Below, piece after piece: positions 8,539 to 17,379 of a stretch of DNA of 64,000 nt. The DNA comes from Postechiella marina (GTDB lineage Bacteria > Bacteroidota > Bacteroidia > Flavobacteriales > Flavobacteriaceae). The notes under the pieces are model-generated. The model was given only the letters and a program-made list of their open reading frames with translations. It did no database searches and was not told the DNA's origin. Position 1 is the stretch's first letter, and every line of letters begins with the position of its first letter. A program made the position numbers and the translations under genes. Where the stretch lies: positions 592,999 to 656,998 of the forward strand of contig NZ_BAABCA010000003.1 in NCBI RefSeq assembly GCF_039538365.1, written 5' to 3'.

Positions 8539-9240
8539 TTAATTTTTAGTTCTTACCGTTCGTTGTTCTATACGTTTTTCGTAAGTTTCACCTTTAAAAA
8601 TACGTTGTACAAATATGCCTGGAATATGAATTTGGTTAGGATCTAACTCTCCCAAAGGCACTAACTCTTCAACCTCGGCAACAGTAATTTTTGCTGCACC
8701 ACACATGTTTGGATTAAAGTTTCGTGCTGTACCTTTAAAAATTAAATTACCAGCTTCGTCACCTTTCCATGCTTTTACAAAAGCAAAATCTGCTTTAAAA
8801 GCATGTTCTAAAACATACATTTTACCATCAAACTCTCTTGTCTCTTTTCCCTCGGCAACCTCTGTACCATAACCAGCAGGCGTAAAAATAGCTGGAAAAC
8901 CAGCTTGTGCAGCACGACAGCGCTCGGCTAATGTACCTTGCGGAATTAACTCGACATCTAACTCGCCAGAAAGCATTTGACGCTCAAACTCATCGTTTTC
9001 GCCAACATAAGAAGATATCATTTTTTTTATTTGACGTTGCTGCAGCAGTAAACCCAAACCAAAATCGTCTACACCTGCATTATTAGAAATACATGTTAAA
9101 CCAGACACTTTTAATTTAACTAGCTCTGCTATGGCATTTTCTGGAATGCCACTTAGCCCAAAACCACCAAGCATTAATGTCATATTATCTAAAACTCCTT
9201 TTAAAGCTTCTTTTACACCAGACACCTTTTTATTAATCAT
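8539..9240 (-). CDS. scoA: 3-oxoacid CoA-transferase subunit A
   Basis: The alpha subunit partner of scoB. The 233-residue product carries the CoA-transferase motif GGFGLSGIPENAI near the N-terminus, QGTLAERCRAA, GYGTEVAEGKE and a closing PGIFVQRIFKG typical of the family. A PBP terminator lies upstream (9307-9331), so the scoA-scoB pair probably has its own promoter between 9241 and 9306, but no exact TAnnTTTG was found there. Confidence 0.93.
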   Translation of the reverse strand: MINKKVSGVKEALKGVLDNMTLMLGGFGLSGIPENAIAELVKLKVSGLTCISNNAGVDDFGLGLLLQQRQIKKMISSYVGENDEFERQMLSGELDVELIPQGTLAERCRAAQAGFPAIFTPAGYGTEVAEGKETREFDGKMYVLEHAFKADFAFVKAWKGDEAGNLIFKGTARNFNPNMCGAAKITVAEVEELVPLGELDPNQIHIPGIFVQRIFKGETYEKRIEQRTVRTKN

Positions 9241-9306
9241 AGTATTTTCGTTTATTCTACCATAAAATTACGAATAACTTAATAAAAAGTCGAAAATATT
9301 AACAAT

Positions 9307-9331
9307 AAAAAAACCATTCTTTTCAGAATGG
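9307..9331 (-). terminator. Intrinsic terminator after the PBP gene
   Basis: On the minus strand ccattct and agaatgg (9314-9320 with 9325-9331) form a 7-bp stem with a GAAA loop, followed by seven Ts (plus-strand As 9307-9313). It separates the PBP gene from scoA. Confidence 0.8.
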
Positions 9332-9362
9332 CTTAAATATTAGAATATGTTAAAACGAATTA

Positions 9363-11714
9363 TTAAATAAATCCTTCTAAATCATCAGGAGATTCGTTTT
9401 GTTTATCTTCTTTATCTTCTTCTTCCTTATTAACCTTTGTACAATCTACATTAATAGATAAGTCTACAGGTTGTTGAAAATCGGCTTTAGAAATATTTAA
9501 ATGTTTATCTTGGTAACAACTTTTCATATAAACACCCCAAATTGGTAGCGCCATAGATGCTCCTTGACCATAAGTAATACTTTTAAAGTGCGCTGCTCTA
9601 TCTTCTGCACCAACCCAAACACCTGTTACAAGATTTGGCACCATACCCATAAACCAACCATCACTTTGGTTTTGCGTGGTTCCTGTTTTACCCGCAATAG
9701 CATTTGTAAACCCGTAAGGGTAACCGGTAATAATTTCTTTATAAATACCAGAAGAGGGCATCCAAGTTCGCCTAAGCCTAGCTCCAGATCCTTCTGTGGT
9801 AACACCTTCCATTAATTTAACTGTTACATAAGCAGTTTCCTCACTTAAAACATCTCGCGTTTCTGGAGAAAATTGATATAAAATAGTTCCGTTTTTATCT
9901 TCAATAGTAGTAACCATTACAGGTTTAGTATAGACACCTTTATTAGCAAATGTAGAATACGCACCAACCATTTCGTAAACACTTAAATCTGGCGTACCTA
10001 ATGCTATAGATGGTACCGGAGGAATATCTGATTCAATTCCTAATTTTCTAGCCAACTCTACAACAGGTTCTGGCCCCACTTTATCCATTAACCTTGCGGT
10101 AATGGTGTTAACCGAATTTGCCAATGCATTTTTTAAAGTTCTAGAACCACCATAATCTGTATCTCCATTTGAGTTACTAGGACACCATGCTTTCGGGTTT
10201 CCAAACTTATTAGCTTCTATACAAAATGGTGTGTCTGGTAGCTCGTCGCAAGGCGATAAATGCAATTGATCTATAGCTGCAGAATATACTAGTGGCTTAA
10301 AAGTAGATCCCACTTGACGCTTTCCTTGTTTTACCATATCGTACTGAAAATGACGATAATTAACACCACCAACCCATGCTTTAACATGACCTGTTTGCGG
10401 ATTCATAGACATCATACCTGTACGCAAAAACGACTTGTAGTAACGCATAGAGTCTATAGGTTTCATTATAGTATCTATCTCTGAAGGTTTACCATCTTTC
10501 CATGCAAAAACCGACATTTCAATTGGCTTATAAAACGATTTCTTTATGGTTTCGTCATCAATTTTTAAATCGTATTTCATGTGTCTCCAACGCTCTGATT
10601 GCTTTATAGAACGTTGCATTAAAGTATCTATAGCACCTTTAGTTAAATCTAAAAAAGGAGCAGTAGGATTACGTTTTGGTGTATTTTGCACAAAAAATTC
10701 GGCCTGTAACCTAGGCATATGCTGTTGTACTGCATCTTCTGCGTATTTTTGCATACGAGAATCTATAGTGGTGTATACCTTAAGACCGTCGCTATTAATA
10801 TTATATTTTGTACCATCTGGTTTAGGATTCTTTTTAATCCAATCTTTCATAAACGAACGTAAGTATTCTCTAAAATAAGTTGCCATACCTTCGCGATGCG
10901 ATTCTGGTGTATAGCGTAAATCTAGTTCTGTTTTTTGAAGCGAATCTTTAAGCTGAGTAGTTATGTACTCATACTTTTCCATCTGAGCTAGAACAACATT
11001 TCTTCTCTTTTTAACTAACTCGGGACGTCTTCTAGGGTTATATAAAGAAGAGTTTTTAAACATACCAACCAACATTGCCGATTCTTTAATATCTAAATCG
11101 CTAGGTTCTTTTCCAAAGTAAATACGAGCAGCACTACGAATACCATCGGCATTATTTAAAAAATCGTAAATATTAAAATATTGGGCTATAATTTCTTCTT
11201 TGGTGTATTGACGCTCTAAACGCGTAGCGATAATCCATTCTCTAAGTTTTTGAGACAGCTTCTTAATTATGTTAGCCTTTTCTCTTTTATGAAATAATTG
11301 CTTTGCTAATTGCTGCGAAATAGTACTTGCTCCTCCATTTTTACCCATAAAAGCAATAGCCCTTAAAGTTCCTCTAGCATCTATACCAGCGTGATCATGA
11401 AAACGTGCGTCTTCAGTAGCAATTAAAGCGTTAACCAAATGCTTTGGTAACTTACTATAATCTACAGGTGTTCTATTATCGTTAAAGTAAAATTTACCCA
11501 ACGTAACACCATCTGCAGAAATAATTTCTGTTGCTAAATTTGTTTCAGGATTTTCTAGCTGCGTATGGTCTGGCATTTCGCCAAGCCAACCCCAACCTGC
11601 CATTAAAAATATTAGTATTACACTAAAAAGACCTCCTAAAAATAATATCCAAAACCAACGAACGTATTTTGAAAAGGTGTTAACTACTGGTGCTTCTTTT
11701 TTTGTTTTTGCCAT
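9363..11714 (-). CDS. Class A penicillin-binding protein (PBP1A-like transglycosylase/transpeptidase)
   Basis: A 783-residue bifunctional peptidoglycan synthase anchored by one N-terminal membrane helix (about residues 20-42). The GT51 glycosyltransferase domain shows EDARFHDHAGID with the catalytic glutamate and GASTISQQLAKQL. The transpeptidase domain has STFK (nucleophile Ser), SVN and KTGTT in the correct order. It polymerises lipid II and cross-links stem peptides at the periplasmic face. The C-terminus is an acidic tail (EEEDKEDKQNESPDDLEGFI). It lies 64 bases downstream of gldH on the same strand and probably shares transcription with ricT-gldH. Confidence 0.95.
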   Translation of the reverse strand: MAKTKKEAPVVNTFSKYVRWFWILFLGGLFSVILIFLMAGWGWLGEMPDHTQLENPETNLATEIISADGVTLGKFYFNDNRTPVDYSKLPKHLVNALIATEDARFHDHAGIDARGTLRAIAFMGKNGGASTISQQLAKQLFHKREKANIIKKLSQKLREWIIATRLERQYTKEEIIAQYFNIYDFLNNADGIRSAARIYFGKEPSDLDIKESAMLVGMFKNSSLYNPRRRPELVKKRRNVVLAQMEKYEYITTQLKDSLQKTELDLRYTPESHREGMATYFREYLRSFMKDWIKKNPKPDGTKYNINSDGLKVYTTIDSRMQKYAEDAVQQHMPRLQAEFFVQNTPKRNPTAPFLDLTKGAIDTLMQRSIKQSERWRHMKYDLKIDDETIKKSFYKPIEMSVFAWKDGKPSEIDTIMKPIDSMRYYKSFLRTGMMSMNPQTGHVKAWVGGVNYRHFQYDMVKQGKRQVGSTFKPLVYSAAIDQLHLSPCDELPDTPFCIEANKFGNPKAWCPSNSNGDTDYGGSRTLKNALANSVNTITARLMDKVGPEPVVELARKLGIESDIPPVPSIALGTPDLSVYEMVGAYSTFANKGVYTKPVMVTTIEDKNGTILYQFSPETRDVLSEETAYVTVKLMEGVTTEGSGARLRRTWMPSSGIYKEIITGYPYGFTNAIAGKTGTTQNQSDGWFMGMVPNLVTGVWVGAEDRAAHFKSITYGQGASMALPIWGVYMKSCYQDKHLNISKADFQQPVDLSINVDCTKVNKEEEDKEDKQNESPDDLEGFI

Positions 11715-11778
11715 GTACTTTGGGTTAATACGTCTCGATTATTTTATCGCGAAAGCGTTATTAAATCGATTTGACATT

Positions 11779-12273
11779 TTAATTATTATTAATGTTTTCT
11801 ATTCTAAATCCTATATCTGTAATACCTTCAAGCTCTACTACACCATTTACTTTCCCGTTTTCTCGCATAGCATGTTGTATATTAACTTTGTAATTACCAG
11901 ATTCTTTAAAAATTACCTGTTCTTTATACCAAAGTTTATTTTCTTTAATATCGGTTAAACCCGAACCTAATAGTTTACCCGTTGGGTCTGCCATTTTATA
12001 CTCTAAAGTATCTTTTATGGTTTTACCATGCGGAAATTCCATTTCTACAATTAAAAACAAATTACTGTACTTGTAATTATTTGTGTTTCTAATGTTAACA
12101 AACAAATTGTAAGGTTTTATAGAGTCTGGAGGGACAACGTTAAAACTTATAACGTTGTCTTTATGCCATTTATTAGGAACCGACTTATAAATATCGAAAA
12201 CTTGATTAGAGTCGCAAGACGATAGCACTACAGTAAAAATTAAAAAAAATAATATGCTATTCTTTAGTGGCAT
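11779..12273 (-). CDS. gldH: Gliding motility lipoprotein GldH
   Basis: GldH is an outer-membrane-associated lipoprotein needed for gliding in flavobacteria. The 164-residue product begins MPLKNSILFFLIFTVVLSSC, a signal peptide with a lipobox ending in Cys at about residue 20. The mature part (SNQVFDIYKSVPNKW, then a beta-rich domain with VEMEFPHGKTIKDTLEY) fits the family. The open frame extends upstream to 12420 but that part overlaps ricT and would bury the signal peptide, so the start at 12273 is chosen. It overlaps the ricT end by 17 bases; ricT-gldH-PBP is a familiar order in this family. Confidence 0.9.
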   Translation of the reverse strand: MPLKNSILFFLIFTVVLSSCDSNQVFDIYKSVPNKWHKDNVISFNVVPPDSIKPYNLFVNIRNTNNYKYSNLFLIVEMEFPHGKTIKDTLEYKMADPTGKLLGSGLTDIKENKLWYKEQVIFKESGNYKVNIQHAMRENGKVNGVVELEGITDIGFRIENINNN

Positions 12274-13648
12274 TTTTATTGTTTTGAGGTTTTGGCTTTC
12301 TTCGGTTATTATTTTTCTTCCTGTTATTAAGGTTGTTTTGATTAGGATTCTTTTTAGCTGGAGCATTTTTGTTAGCTTGCCCAGGTTTTTGATTTGGATT
12401 TCCATTTGCTTTTTGTCCACCTTTTTGACTTGGAGTTCCTTTTTGATTTGGAGTTCTCTTTTGATTAGGCTTGTTTTTTTGATTTGGATTTCCTTTTGCT
12501 TTCTGTCCTCCCTTTTGATTACCCTTACGTCTATTATTTCTACGTTTATTATTAGGTTTTGGACTATCGAAACGTGTTAAACTATCTTGGCCAACAACAT
12601 TTTCGAACTCTACCTTGGTCTCTTCTAGTAGATCTGAAGCGTATTCTTCAAGGCTTGCAACTTTTTCGTTTTTTTTATTTAAACTAATAATTTCGTTGGC
12701 TTGTACCGTTGTTATTTTATGCCAATTCATCCATTCGCCTTCGTAAGCATACCACATATGCCCTTTAAAAATGTCTGTTTTTTGGCAAACCGCTGTTCCT
12801 TTTTCAGTTCTTAACTTAACATCTGTTTTTGGAAAACTTTTTAGCGCATCTAAATAAGTGTCTAACTCGTAGTTTAAACAACATTTTAATTTTCCACATT
12901 GACCCGCTAATTTTTGTGGGTTTAATGATAATTGTTGGTAACGTGCTGCCGATGTGCTTACCGATCTAAAATCTGTTAACCACGTAGAACAACATAGTTC
13001 GCGACCACAAGAGCCAATACCTCCTAGTCTTGAAGCTTCTTGACGAAAACCAACTTGTTTCATTTCTATTCGCGTTCTAAACTCGCGAGCAAACACTTTA
13101 ATTAATTCACGAAAATCTACACGCTCTTCTGCGGTATAATAAAAGGTAGCTTTACTGGCGTCTCCTTGAAATTCGATATCAGAAATTTTCATTTGCAATT
13201 TTAAATCTATTGCAAATTGACGTGCACGCACCTTCATCGGTTCTTCTTTATCTCGTGCTGTTTGCCAAATATCTATATCCTTTTGACTTGCTTTTCTATA
13301 AACTTTTAAAATATCTTCTTCTTTTTGAGAAATATTTTTACGTTTCATTTGCACACGCACCAATTCTCCTGTAAGGGTAACCATGCCTATATCGTGCCCA
13401 GCTTGAGCTTGGGTAGCTACAATATCTCCTATACTTAAGGTTAAATTTTCTGCGTTATGATAATATAGCTTTCTTCCGTTTTTAAAACGCACTTCTACCC
13501 AGTTAAAAGGTTTTTCGCCATTAGGCAACGACATGTTAGATAACCAATCGAATACCGTTAATTTATTGCAACTATCTGTACCACAAGTACCATTATTTTT
13601 GCAGCCTTTTGGTGAGCCGTCTTTAGTTGAGCAACTTTGGCAAGCCAT
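12257..13648 (-). CDS. ricT: PSP1-domain protein, RicT-like, with basic low-complexity tail
   Basis: A 463-residue cytosolic protein with the PSP1 domain (about residues 60-320) of RicT/YaaT, the component of the Fe-S-containing Ric complex that controls RNA processing in Firmicutes. Cysteine clusters support this: an N-terminal group (CQSC, CKNNGTC, CGTDSC), then GSCGRELCCSTW and GQCGKLKCCLNY. The last ~100 residues are a disordered basic tail with repeats built on NQK/PNQKG, not part of the PSP1 family core. The function in Bacteroidota is not established. It is followed by gldH with overlap and preceded by trhO across a 201-base gap. Confidence 0.88.
   Translation of the reverse strand: MACQSCSTKDGSPKGCKNNGTCGTDSCNKLTVFDWLSNMSLPNGEKPFNWVEVRFKNGRKLYYHNAENLTLSIGDIVATQAQAGHDIGMVTLTGELVRVQMKRKNISQKEEDILKVYRKASQKDIDIWQTARDKEEPMKVRARQFAIDLKLQMKISDIEFQGDASKATFYYTAEERVDFRELIKVFAREFRTRIEMKQVGFRQEASRLGGIGSCGRELCCSTWLTDFRSVSTSAARYQQLSLNPQKLAGQCGKLKCCLNYELDTYLDALKSFPKTDVKLRTEKGTAVCQKTDIFKGHMWYAYEGEWMNWHKITTVQANEIISLNKKNEKVASLEEYASDLLEETKVEFENVVGQDSLTRFDSPKPNNKRRNNRRKGNQKGGQKAKGNPNQKNKPNQKRTPNQKGTPSQKGGQKANGNPNQKPGQANKNAPAKKNPNQNNLNNRKKNNNRRKPKPQNNKNATKE
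12260..12559 (-). repeat. Low-complexity NQK-rich coding repeats in the RicT tail
   Basis: This segment encodes about 100 residues rich in Asn, Lys, Gln, Arg, Pro and Gly, with imperfect short repeats such as PNQK, NQKG and SQKG. At DNA level the unit tttttgatttggagt-like recurs several times (plus strand, 12395-12500). It is typical of slippage-prone coding sequence. Confidence 0.75.
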
Positions 13649-13849
13649 ATGTTTTTATATATTGATTTCGATTAAAACTAAGGTTTTATCGAAAGAAGGT
13701 TCATAATTAATTTAGATTTTTGCAATAGCAAAAACGCCAATAAAAGTAGGTTTTGAAATCGAGTTTCAAAATAATTTATCGACGTAAAGATAAGATTATT
13801 ATAAAGACTAAAAAACAAAGAATTTTTTGAAGCCTAATTAATTTAGCTT

Positions 13850-14923
13850 TTAAGTATCTTTTGGCTTCATGGTTTCGAAAATATTTCTCAAATCCTTTTT
13901 ATAAGGCAAGTGATCTGCTCTCCCTTTTTTAAAAATATCGTTGCTATTTCCCTGCCCTTTTCTAAGCTCTTTTTGTTCTTCAAAAGGTAAGGCATGTATT
14001 TCTTTACAGTTATTAGAACAGCAATTATTCATTTCTTCTTTACAAGCGTCGCACTGTATAAAAAGTAAATGGCAAGCATCGTTTGCACAATTGGTATGCA
14101 CATCTGCTGGCGCTCCACATTGGTGGCAACATGCAATAACGTCGTCGCTAATTTTTTCTGCTCTACGCTCATCAAAAACAAAATTCTTTCCTATAAACTT
14201 GTTCTCAAGTTCTTGCTCTTTAATTTGCCTAGTATATTCAATAATACCACCTTCTAACTGGTATACATTTTTAAACCCTTTATGTTTAAAGTATGCACTT
14301 GCTTTTTCGCAACGAATACCTCCTGTACAATACATTACTAGATTCTTATCTTCTTTATGAGCTTTTAAATCTTCTTCTATAATATCTAAAGATTCTCTAA
14401 AAGTATCTACATCTGGTGTTATGGCATTTTTAAAGTGACCTATTTCACTTTCGTAATGGTTTCTCATGTCTACCAAAACAGTTTTTTCGTCTTCTATAAG
14501 CTCATTAAACTTATCTGCACCAACATGTACACCTTTGTTTGTAACATCGAACGTGTCATCATTTAATCCATCTGCCACAATTTTTTTACGCACTTTTACT
14601 TTCAATTTTAAAAACGACATATTATCCTGCTCTACAGCAACATTTAATCGTATTCCTTTTAAAAAACTGATAGTATCTAAATGCGTTTTAAAAGCATTAA
14701 AATTATCGGCTGGAAGCGATAATTGACCATTAATGCCCTCTGTAGCTACGTAGGTACGCCCTAAAACATCTAAGGCATCCCAGGTAAGAAATAAGTGATC
14801 TCTAAATTCTTGAGGGTTTTCTATTTTGGCATATTGATAAAAAGAAAGTGTTAATCGATCTTTACCTGCTTCTTCGATTAACTCTGCTCTTTCTTTTGCG
14901 CTTAACTTATTGTACAGTTGCAT
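13850..14923 (-). CDS. trhO: tRNA uridine(34) hydroxylase (rhodanese-domain TrhO/YceA)
   Basis: TrhO makes 5-hydroxyuridine at the wobble position of tRNAs as part of the oxygen-dependent route to cmo5U/mo5U. The 357-residue product has the N-terminal acylphosphatase-like domain (DRLTLSFYQYAKIENPQEF, about residues 1-110), then a rhodanese domain (about 135-235) with the active-site loop CTGGIRCEKA. A Cys-rich C-terminal region follows (CCHQCGAP, CANDAC, CDACKEE, CCSNNC), likely metal binding. Length and order match the family. It has its own promoter element at 14964-14971. Confidence 0.92.
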   Translation of the reverse strand: MQLYNKLSAKERAELIEEAGKDRLTLSFYQYAKIENPQEFRDHLFLTWDALDVLGRTYVATEGINGQLSLPADNFNAFKTHLDTISFLKGIRLNVAVEQDNMSFLKLKVKVRKKIVADGLNDDTFDVTNKGVHVGADKFNELIEDEKTVLVDMRNHYESEIGHFKNAITPDVDTFRESLDIIEEDLKAHKEDKNLVMYCTGGIRCEKASAYFKHKGFKNVYQLEGGIIEYTRQIKEQELENKFIGKNFVFDERRAEKISDDVIACCHQCGAPADVHTNCANDACHLLFIQCDACKEEMNNCCSNNCKEIHALPFEEQKELRKGQGNSNDIFKKGRADHLPYKKDLRNIFETMKPKDT

Positions 14924-14963
14924 GCTATACTTATTTTTTAAGGTTAAAGAATATTTTAAGATG

Positions 14964-14971
14964 CAAAAGTA
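14964..14971 (-). promoter_or_regulatory. Bacteroidota-type -7 element for trhO
   Basis: On the minus strand tacttttg matches TAnnTTTG and lies 41 bases upstream of the trhO ATG. A TTG on the same strand (14988-14990) is 16 bases further upstream, a little short of the usual 19-20. Confidence 0.5.
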
Positions 14972-15009
14972 CTAATTTTTATAAAAACAAAATTGAAGCA
15001 AAAGCAAGA

Positions 15010-15037
15010 AAGCACTTAAACCAAGGCTTAAGTGCTT
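15010..15037 (-). terminator. Hairpin with T-rich tail between recA and trhO
   Basis: aagcacttaa (15010-15019) and ttaagtgctt (15028-15037) form a perfect 10-bp stem. On the minus strand it is followed by TCTTGCTTTTGC. It lies upstream of the trhO promoter, so it would end a short minus-strand transcript rather than trhO itself. The remainder of the 332-base gap 14924-15255 holds the presumed recA promoter, but no exact TAnnTTTG was seen there. Confidence 0.4.
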
Positions 15038-15255
15038 AATAAATAGTTTGAGTTAGTAGTTAATTTAGTAAAATTAACCGTTTTCATAGCAAAAAATTCC
15101 CACTCACTATTTTAAAGATGCGCAGTAAACAAAAAGGTTGCGTTAAAATATTTAAATTCTTTTTTTTGCTGAAGCTATTTATGTTGAAAAGTATTATTGT
15201 ATCATCACAAAAGTTATAGTATTTTAGCATACAAAACTTCAGAAAAAAAAATTAA

Positions 15256-16263
15256 ATGAGCAGCGAAAAAGAAGCTAAATTAAAAGCACTAAAACTTACA
15301 TTAGACAAATTAGACAAAGCCTACGGTAAGGGGACTGTAATGAAAATGAGTGATGCCGCAATACAAGATGTAGAGGCTATTTCTTCTGGTTCGTTAGGTC
15401 TAGACATTGCATTAGGCGTTGGTGGTTATCCACGAGGCCGTGTTATTGAAATATATGGTCCGGAATCTTCTGGTAAAACAACATTAACTTTACACGCTAT
15501 TGCCGAAGCACAAAAAGCTGGAGGTATTGCCGCATTTATTGATGCAGAGCATGCTTTTGATCGTTTTTATGCAGAAAAATTAGGTGTAGATATTGACAAC
15601 TTAATTATCTCGCAACCAGATAATGGAGAGCAAGCACTAGAAATTGCTGATAATTTAATTCGTTCTGGCGCTATCGATATTGTTGTAGTCGACTCTGTCG
15701 CTGCCTTAACACCAAAAAGCGAGATTGAAGGCGAAATGGGAGATTCTAAAATGGGGCTTCATGCGCGTTTAATGTCTCAAGCCTTAAGAAAACTTACAGG
15801 GTCTATAAGTAAAACCAATTGTACCGTAATATTTATTAACCAATTACGTGAAAAAATTGGTGTTATGTTTGGCAACCCAGAAACAACAACTGGTGGTAAT
15901 GCCTTAAAATTTTACGCTTCTGTACGTTTGGATATTAGACGTTCCACTCAAATTAAAGATAGCAATGGTAATGTTTTAGGTAACAAAACCAGAGTTAAAG
16001 TTGTTAAAAACAAAGTAGCTCCGCCATTTAAAATGGCAGAATTCGACATTATGTATGGTGAAGGCGTGTCTAAAGTAGGCGAAGTTTTAGATGTAGCTGT
16101 AGAGCATGAAGTTGTTAAAAAAGCTGGATCTTGGTTTAGTTACGAAGACACCAAACTTGGACAAGGTAGAGATGCTGTTAAGGCCATTATAAAAGATAAT
16201 CCGGAATTACTTGAAGAACTCGAAGGAAAAATTAAAATTGCATTAAAAGGCAATGAAGAATAA
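15256..16263 (+). CDS. recA: Recombinase RecA
   Basis: RecA coats single-stranded DNA, drives strand exchange in homologous recombination and acts as co-protease in the SOS response. The 335-residue product contains Walker A GPESSGKTT (near residue 70), DAEHAFD, VVVDSVAALTPKSE (Walker B), the loop GEMGDSKMGLHARLMSQALRK split over the L1 region and INQLREKIGVMFGNPETTTGG (L2). All core motifs are intact. It is flanked by an intrinsic terminator and reads as a single-gene unit. Confidence 0.98.
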   Translation: MSSEKEAKLKALKLTLDKLDKAYGKGTVMKMSDAAIQDVEAISSGSLGLDIALGVGGYPRGRVIEIYGPESSGKTTLTLHAIAEAQKAGGIAAFIDAEHAFDRFYAEKLGVDIDNLIISQPDNGEQALEIADNLIRSGAIDIVVVDSVAALTPKSEIEGEMGDSKMGLHARLMSQALRKLTGSISKTNCTVIFINQLREKIGVMFGNPETTTGGNALKFYASVRLDIRRSTQIKDSNGNVLGNKTRVKVVKNKVAPPFKMAEFDIMYGEGVSKVGEVLDVAVEHEVVKKAGSWFSYEDTKLGQGRDAVKAIIKDNPELLEELEGKIKIALKGNEE

Positions 16264-16280
16264 ATAAATATAAAAACAAA

Positions 16281-16311
16281 AAAATCCCGATTCGATCGGG
16301 ATTTTTTGTTT
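16281..16311 (+). terminator. Intrinsic terminator after recA
   Basis: aaaatcccga (16281-16290) pairs with tcgggatttt (16296-16305), loop ttcga, followed by further Ts. A clear stem with a T tail on the plus strand, about 18 bases after the recA stop. Confidence 0.92.
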
Positions 16312-16381
16312 TTATACGCAACCTTTCAAGCAAATACGCATCTTAAAATACAAAGCTTTAATCTCAAACAAAGTTGTTTTT

Positions 16382-16801
16382 ATGAAAAGATTATTTATTT
16401 TAAGTTTTATACTTGTTTTATTTAGCGCATGTAGTACCGATGATAACTACCCTAATTATGATTTAGAAATTTTACCTGTTGAAAGTGTTGACATTCCTGA
16501 TGAATTTGAATTAGGAGAAGCATACCCCATTACAATAAGCTACCTAAAACCGACTTCTTGCCACCAATTTAGCGAATTATACTATGTAAAAAGCACTAAC
16601 GAGCGCACCGTAGCCATTATAGATTATGTTTTTGATGGAAACGATTGCGAAACATTAGAAAACGAGTTGGTAGAAACCACTTTTAATTTTATTGTAAATA
16701 GTAACGGTTCTTATATCTTTAAATTTTGGCAAGGCAAAAACGACCAAGACGAAGACCAATATTTAATTATAGAAGTACCAGTAGTAGAGCCAAACAACTA
16801 A
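16382..16801 (+). CDS. Hypothetical small lipoprotein
   Basis: A 139-residue protein with a lipoprotein signal (MKRLFILSFILVLFSACS, lipobox Cys near residue 17) and an acidic mature part after it (STDDNYPNYD). The remainder looks beta-rich with two Cys (TSCHQF, NDCETL) that might form a disulfide. I do not recognise a named family. It lies 32 bases before a sigma-factor gene on the same strand, downstream of the recA terminator, so it may share a promoter with the sigma factor. Confidence 0.75.
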   Translation: MKRLFILSFILVLFSACSTDDNYPNYDLEILPVESVDIPDEFELGEAYPITISYLKPTSCHQFSELYYVKSTNERTVAIIDYVFDGNDCETLENELVETTFNFIVNSNGSYIFKFWQGKNDQDEDQYLIIEVPVVEPNN

Positions 16802-16833
16802 ACTAATTAAGTGCTAATTAATATCTGTATAAT

Positions 16834-17379
16834 TTGAGTTTAAATCAACTCATAGAAAACTGTAAAAACAATAATACCAAGGCCCAAGGCGAATTGTACA
16901 AACTCTTTTCGAGCAAACTATTCTCTACGTGCCTAAAGTATTCGCGTAATTACGCAGAAGCAGAAGATAATTTGCAAGATGCCTTTTTAACTATATTTAA
17001 CAAAATAGGACAATATAAAAACAAAGGTTCTTTTGAAGGTTGGCTAAAGCGAGTTACGGTAAATACCGTTTTACAACGCTATAGAAAAGAAAAGGTTTTT
17101 GATATTATAAATGAAAATACTATTGAAGATATTGTAGAGGTTGATATTGAAGAAGACAGCTTATCGATAGACTACCTTTTAAACATAATACAAGAATTGC
17201 CAGATAGATACCGTCTTGTTTTTAACCTGTACGTACTTGACGACTATTCGCACAAAGATATAGCAGAAATGTTAAACATAAATATAGGCACTTCAAAATC
17301 TAATTTAGCAAGAGCTAGACAGATTTTAAAGCAAACTATAGAAAATTATAAAGTGGCCCAAAGCGCCCAATCATTATAA
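16834..17379 (+). CDS. ECF-type RNA polymerase sigma factor (sigma-70 family)
   Basis: A 181-residue sigma factor with region 2 (KLFSTCLKYSRNYAEAEDNLQDAFLTIF, in two halves around residues 28-55) and region 4 (LPDRYRLVFNLYVLDDYSHKDIAEMLNI, about 125-155, with an HTH at its end). The frame starts with TTG at 16834; no in-frame ATG precedes region 2, so TTG is the likely start, as often seen for this group. Its TAA/ATG junction overlaps the next gene (stop and start share base 17379), which points to co-regulation with that membrane-linked protein. Target promoters are unknown. Confidence 0.9.
   Translation: MSLNQLIENCKNNNTKAQGELYKLFSSKLFSTCLKYSRNYAEAEDNLQDAFLTIFNKIGQYKNKGSFEGWLKRVTVNTVLQRYRKEKVFDIINENTIEDIVEVDIEEDSLSIDYLLNIIQELPDRYRLVFNLYVLDDYSHKDIAEMLNINIGTSKSNLARARQILKQTIENYKVAQSAQSL

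Noticed and set aside
12254..12580. Plus-strand frame opposite the RicT tail
   Set aside because: It is the antisense of NQK repeats and only gives a Ser/Leu/Ile/Phe-rich artefact.
13717..13734. Hairpin tttttgc/gcaaaaa and a second one at 13751-13771 between trhO and ricT
   Set aside because: Short AT-rich stems, no T run in the right place to call a terminator with confidence.
9363..14923. A T9SS gene cluster around gldH
   Set aside because: Only gldH is present; none of the sprA, gldK, gldL, gldM, gldN or porV type genes is seen.
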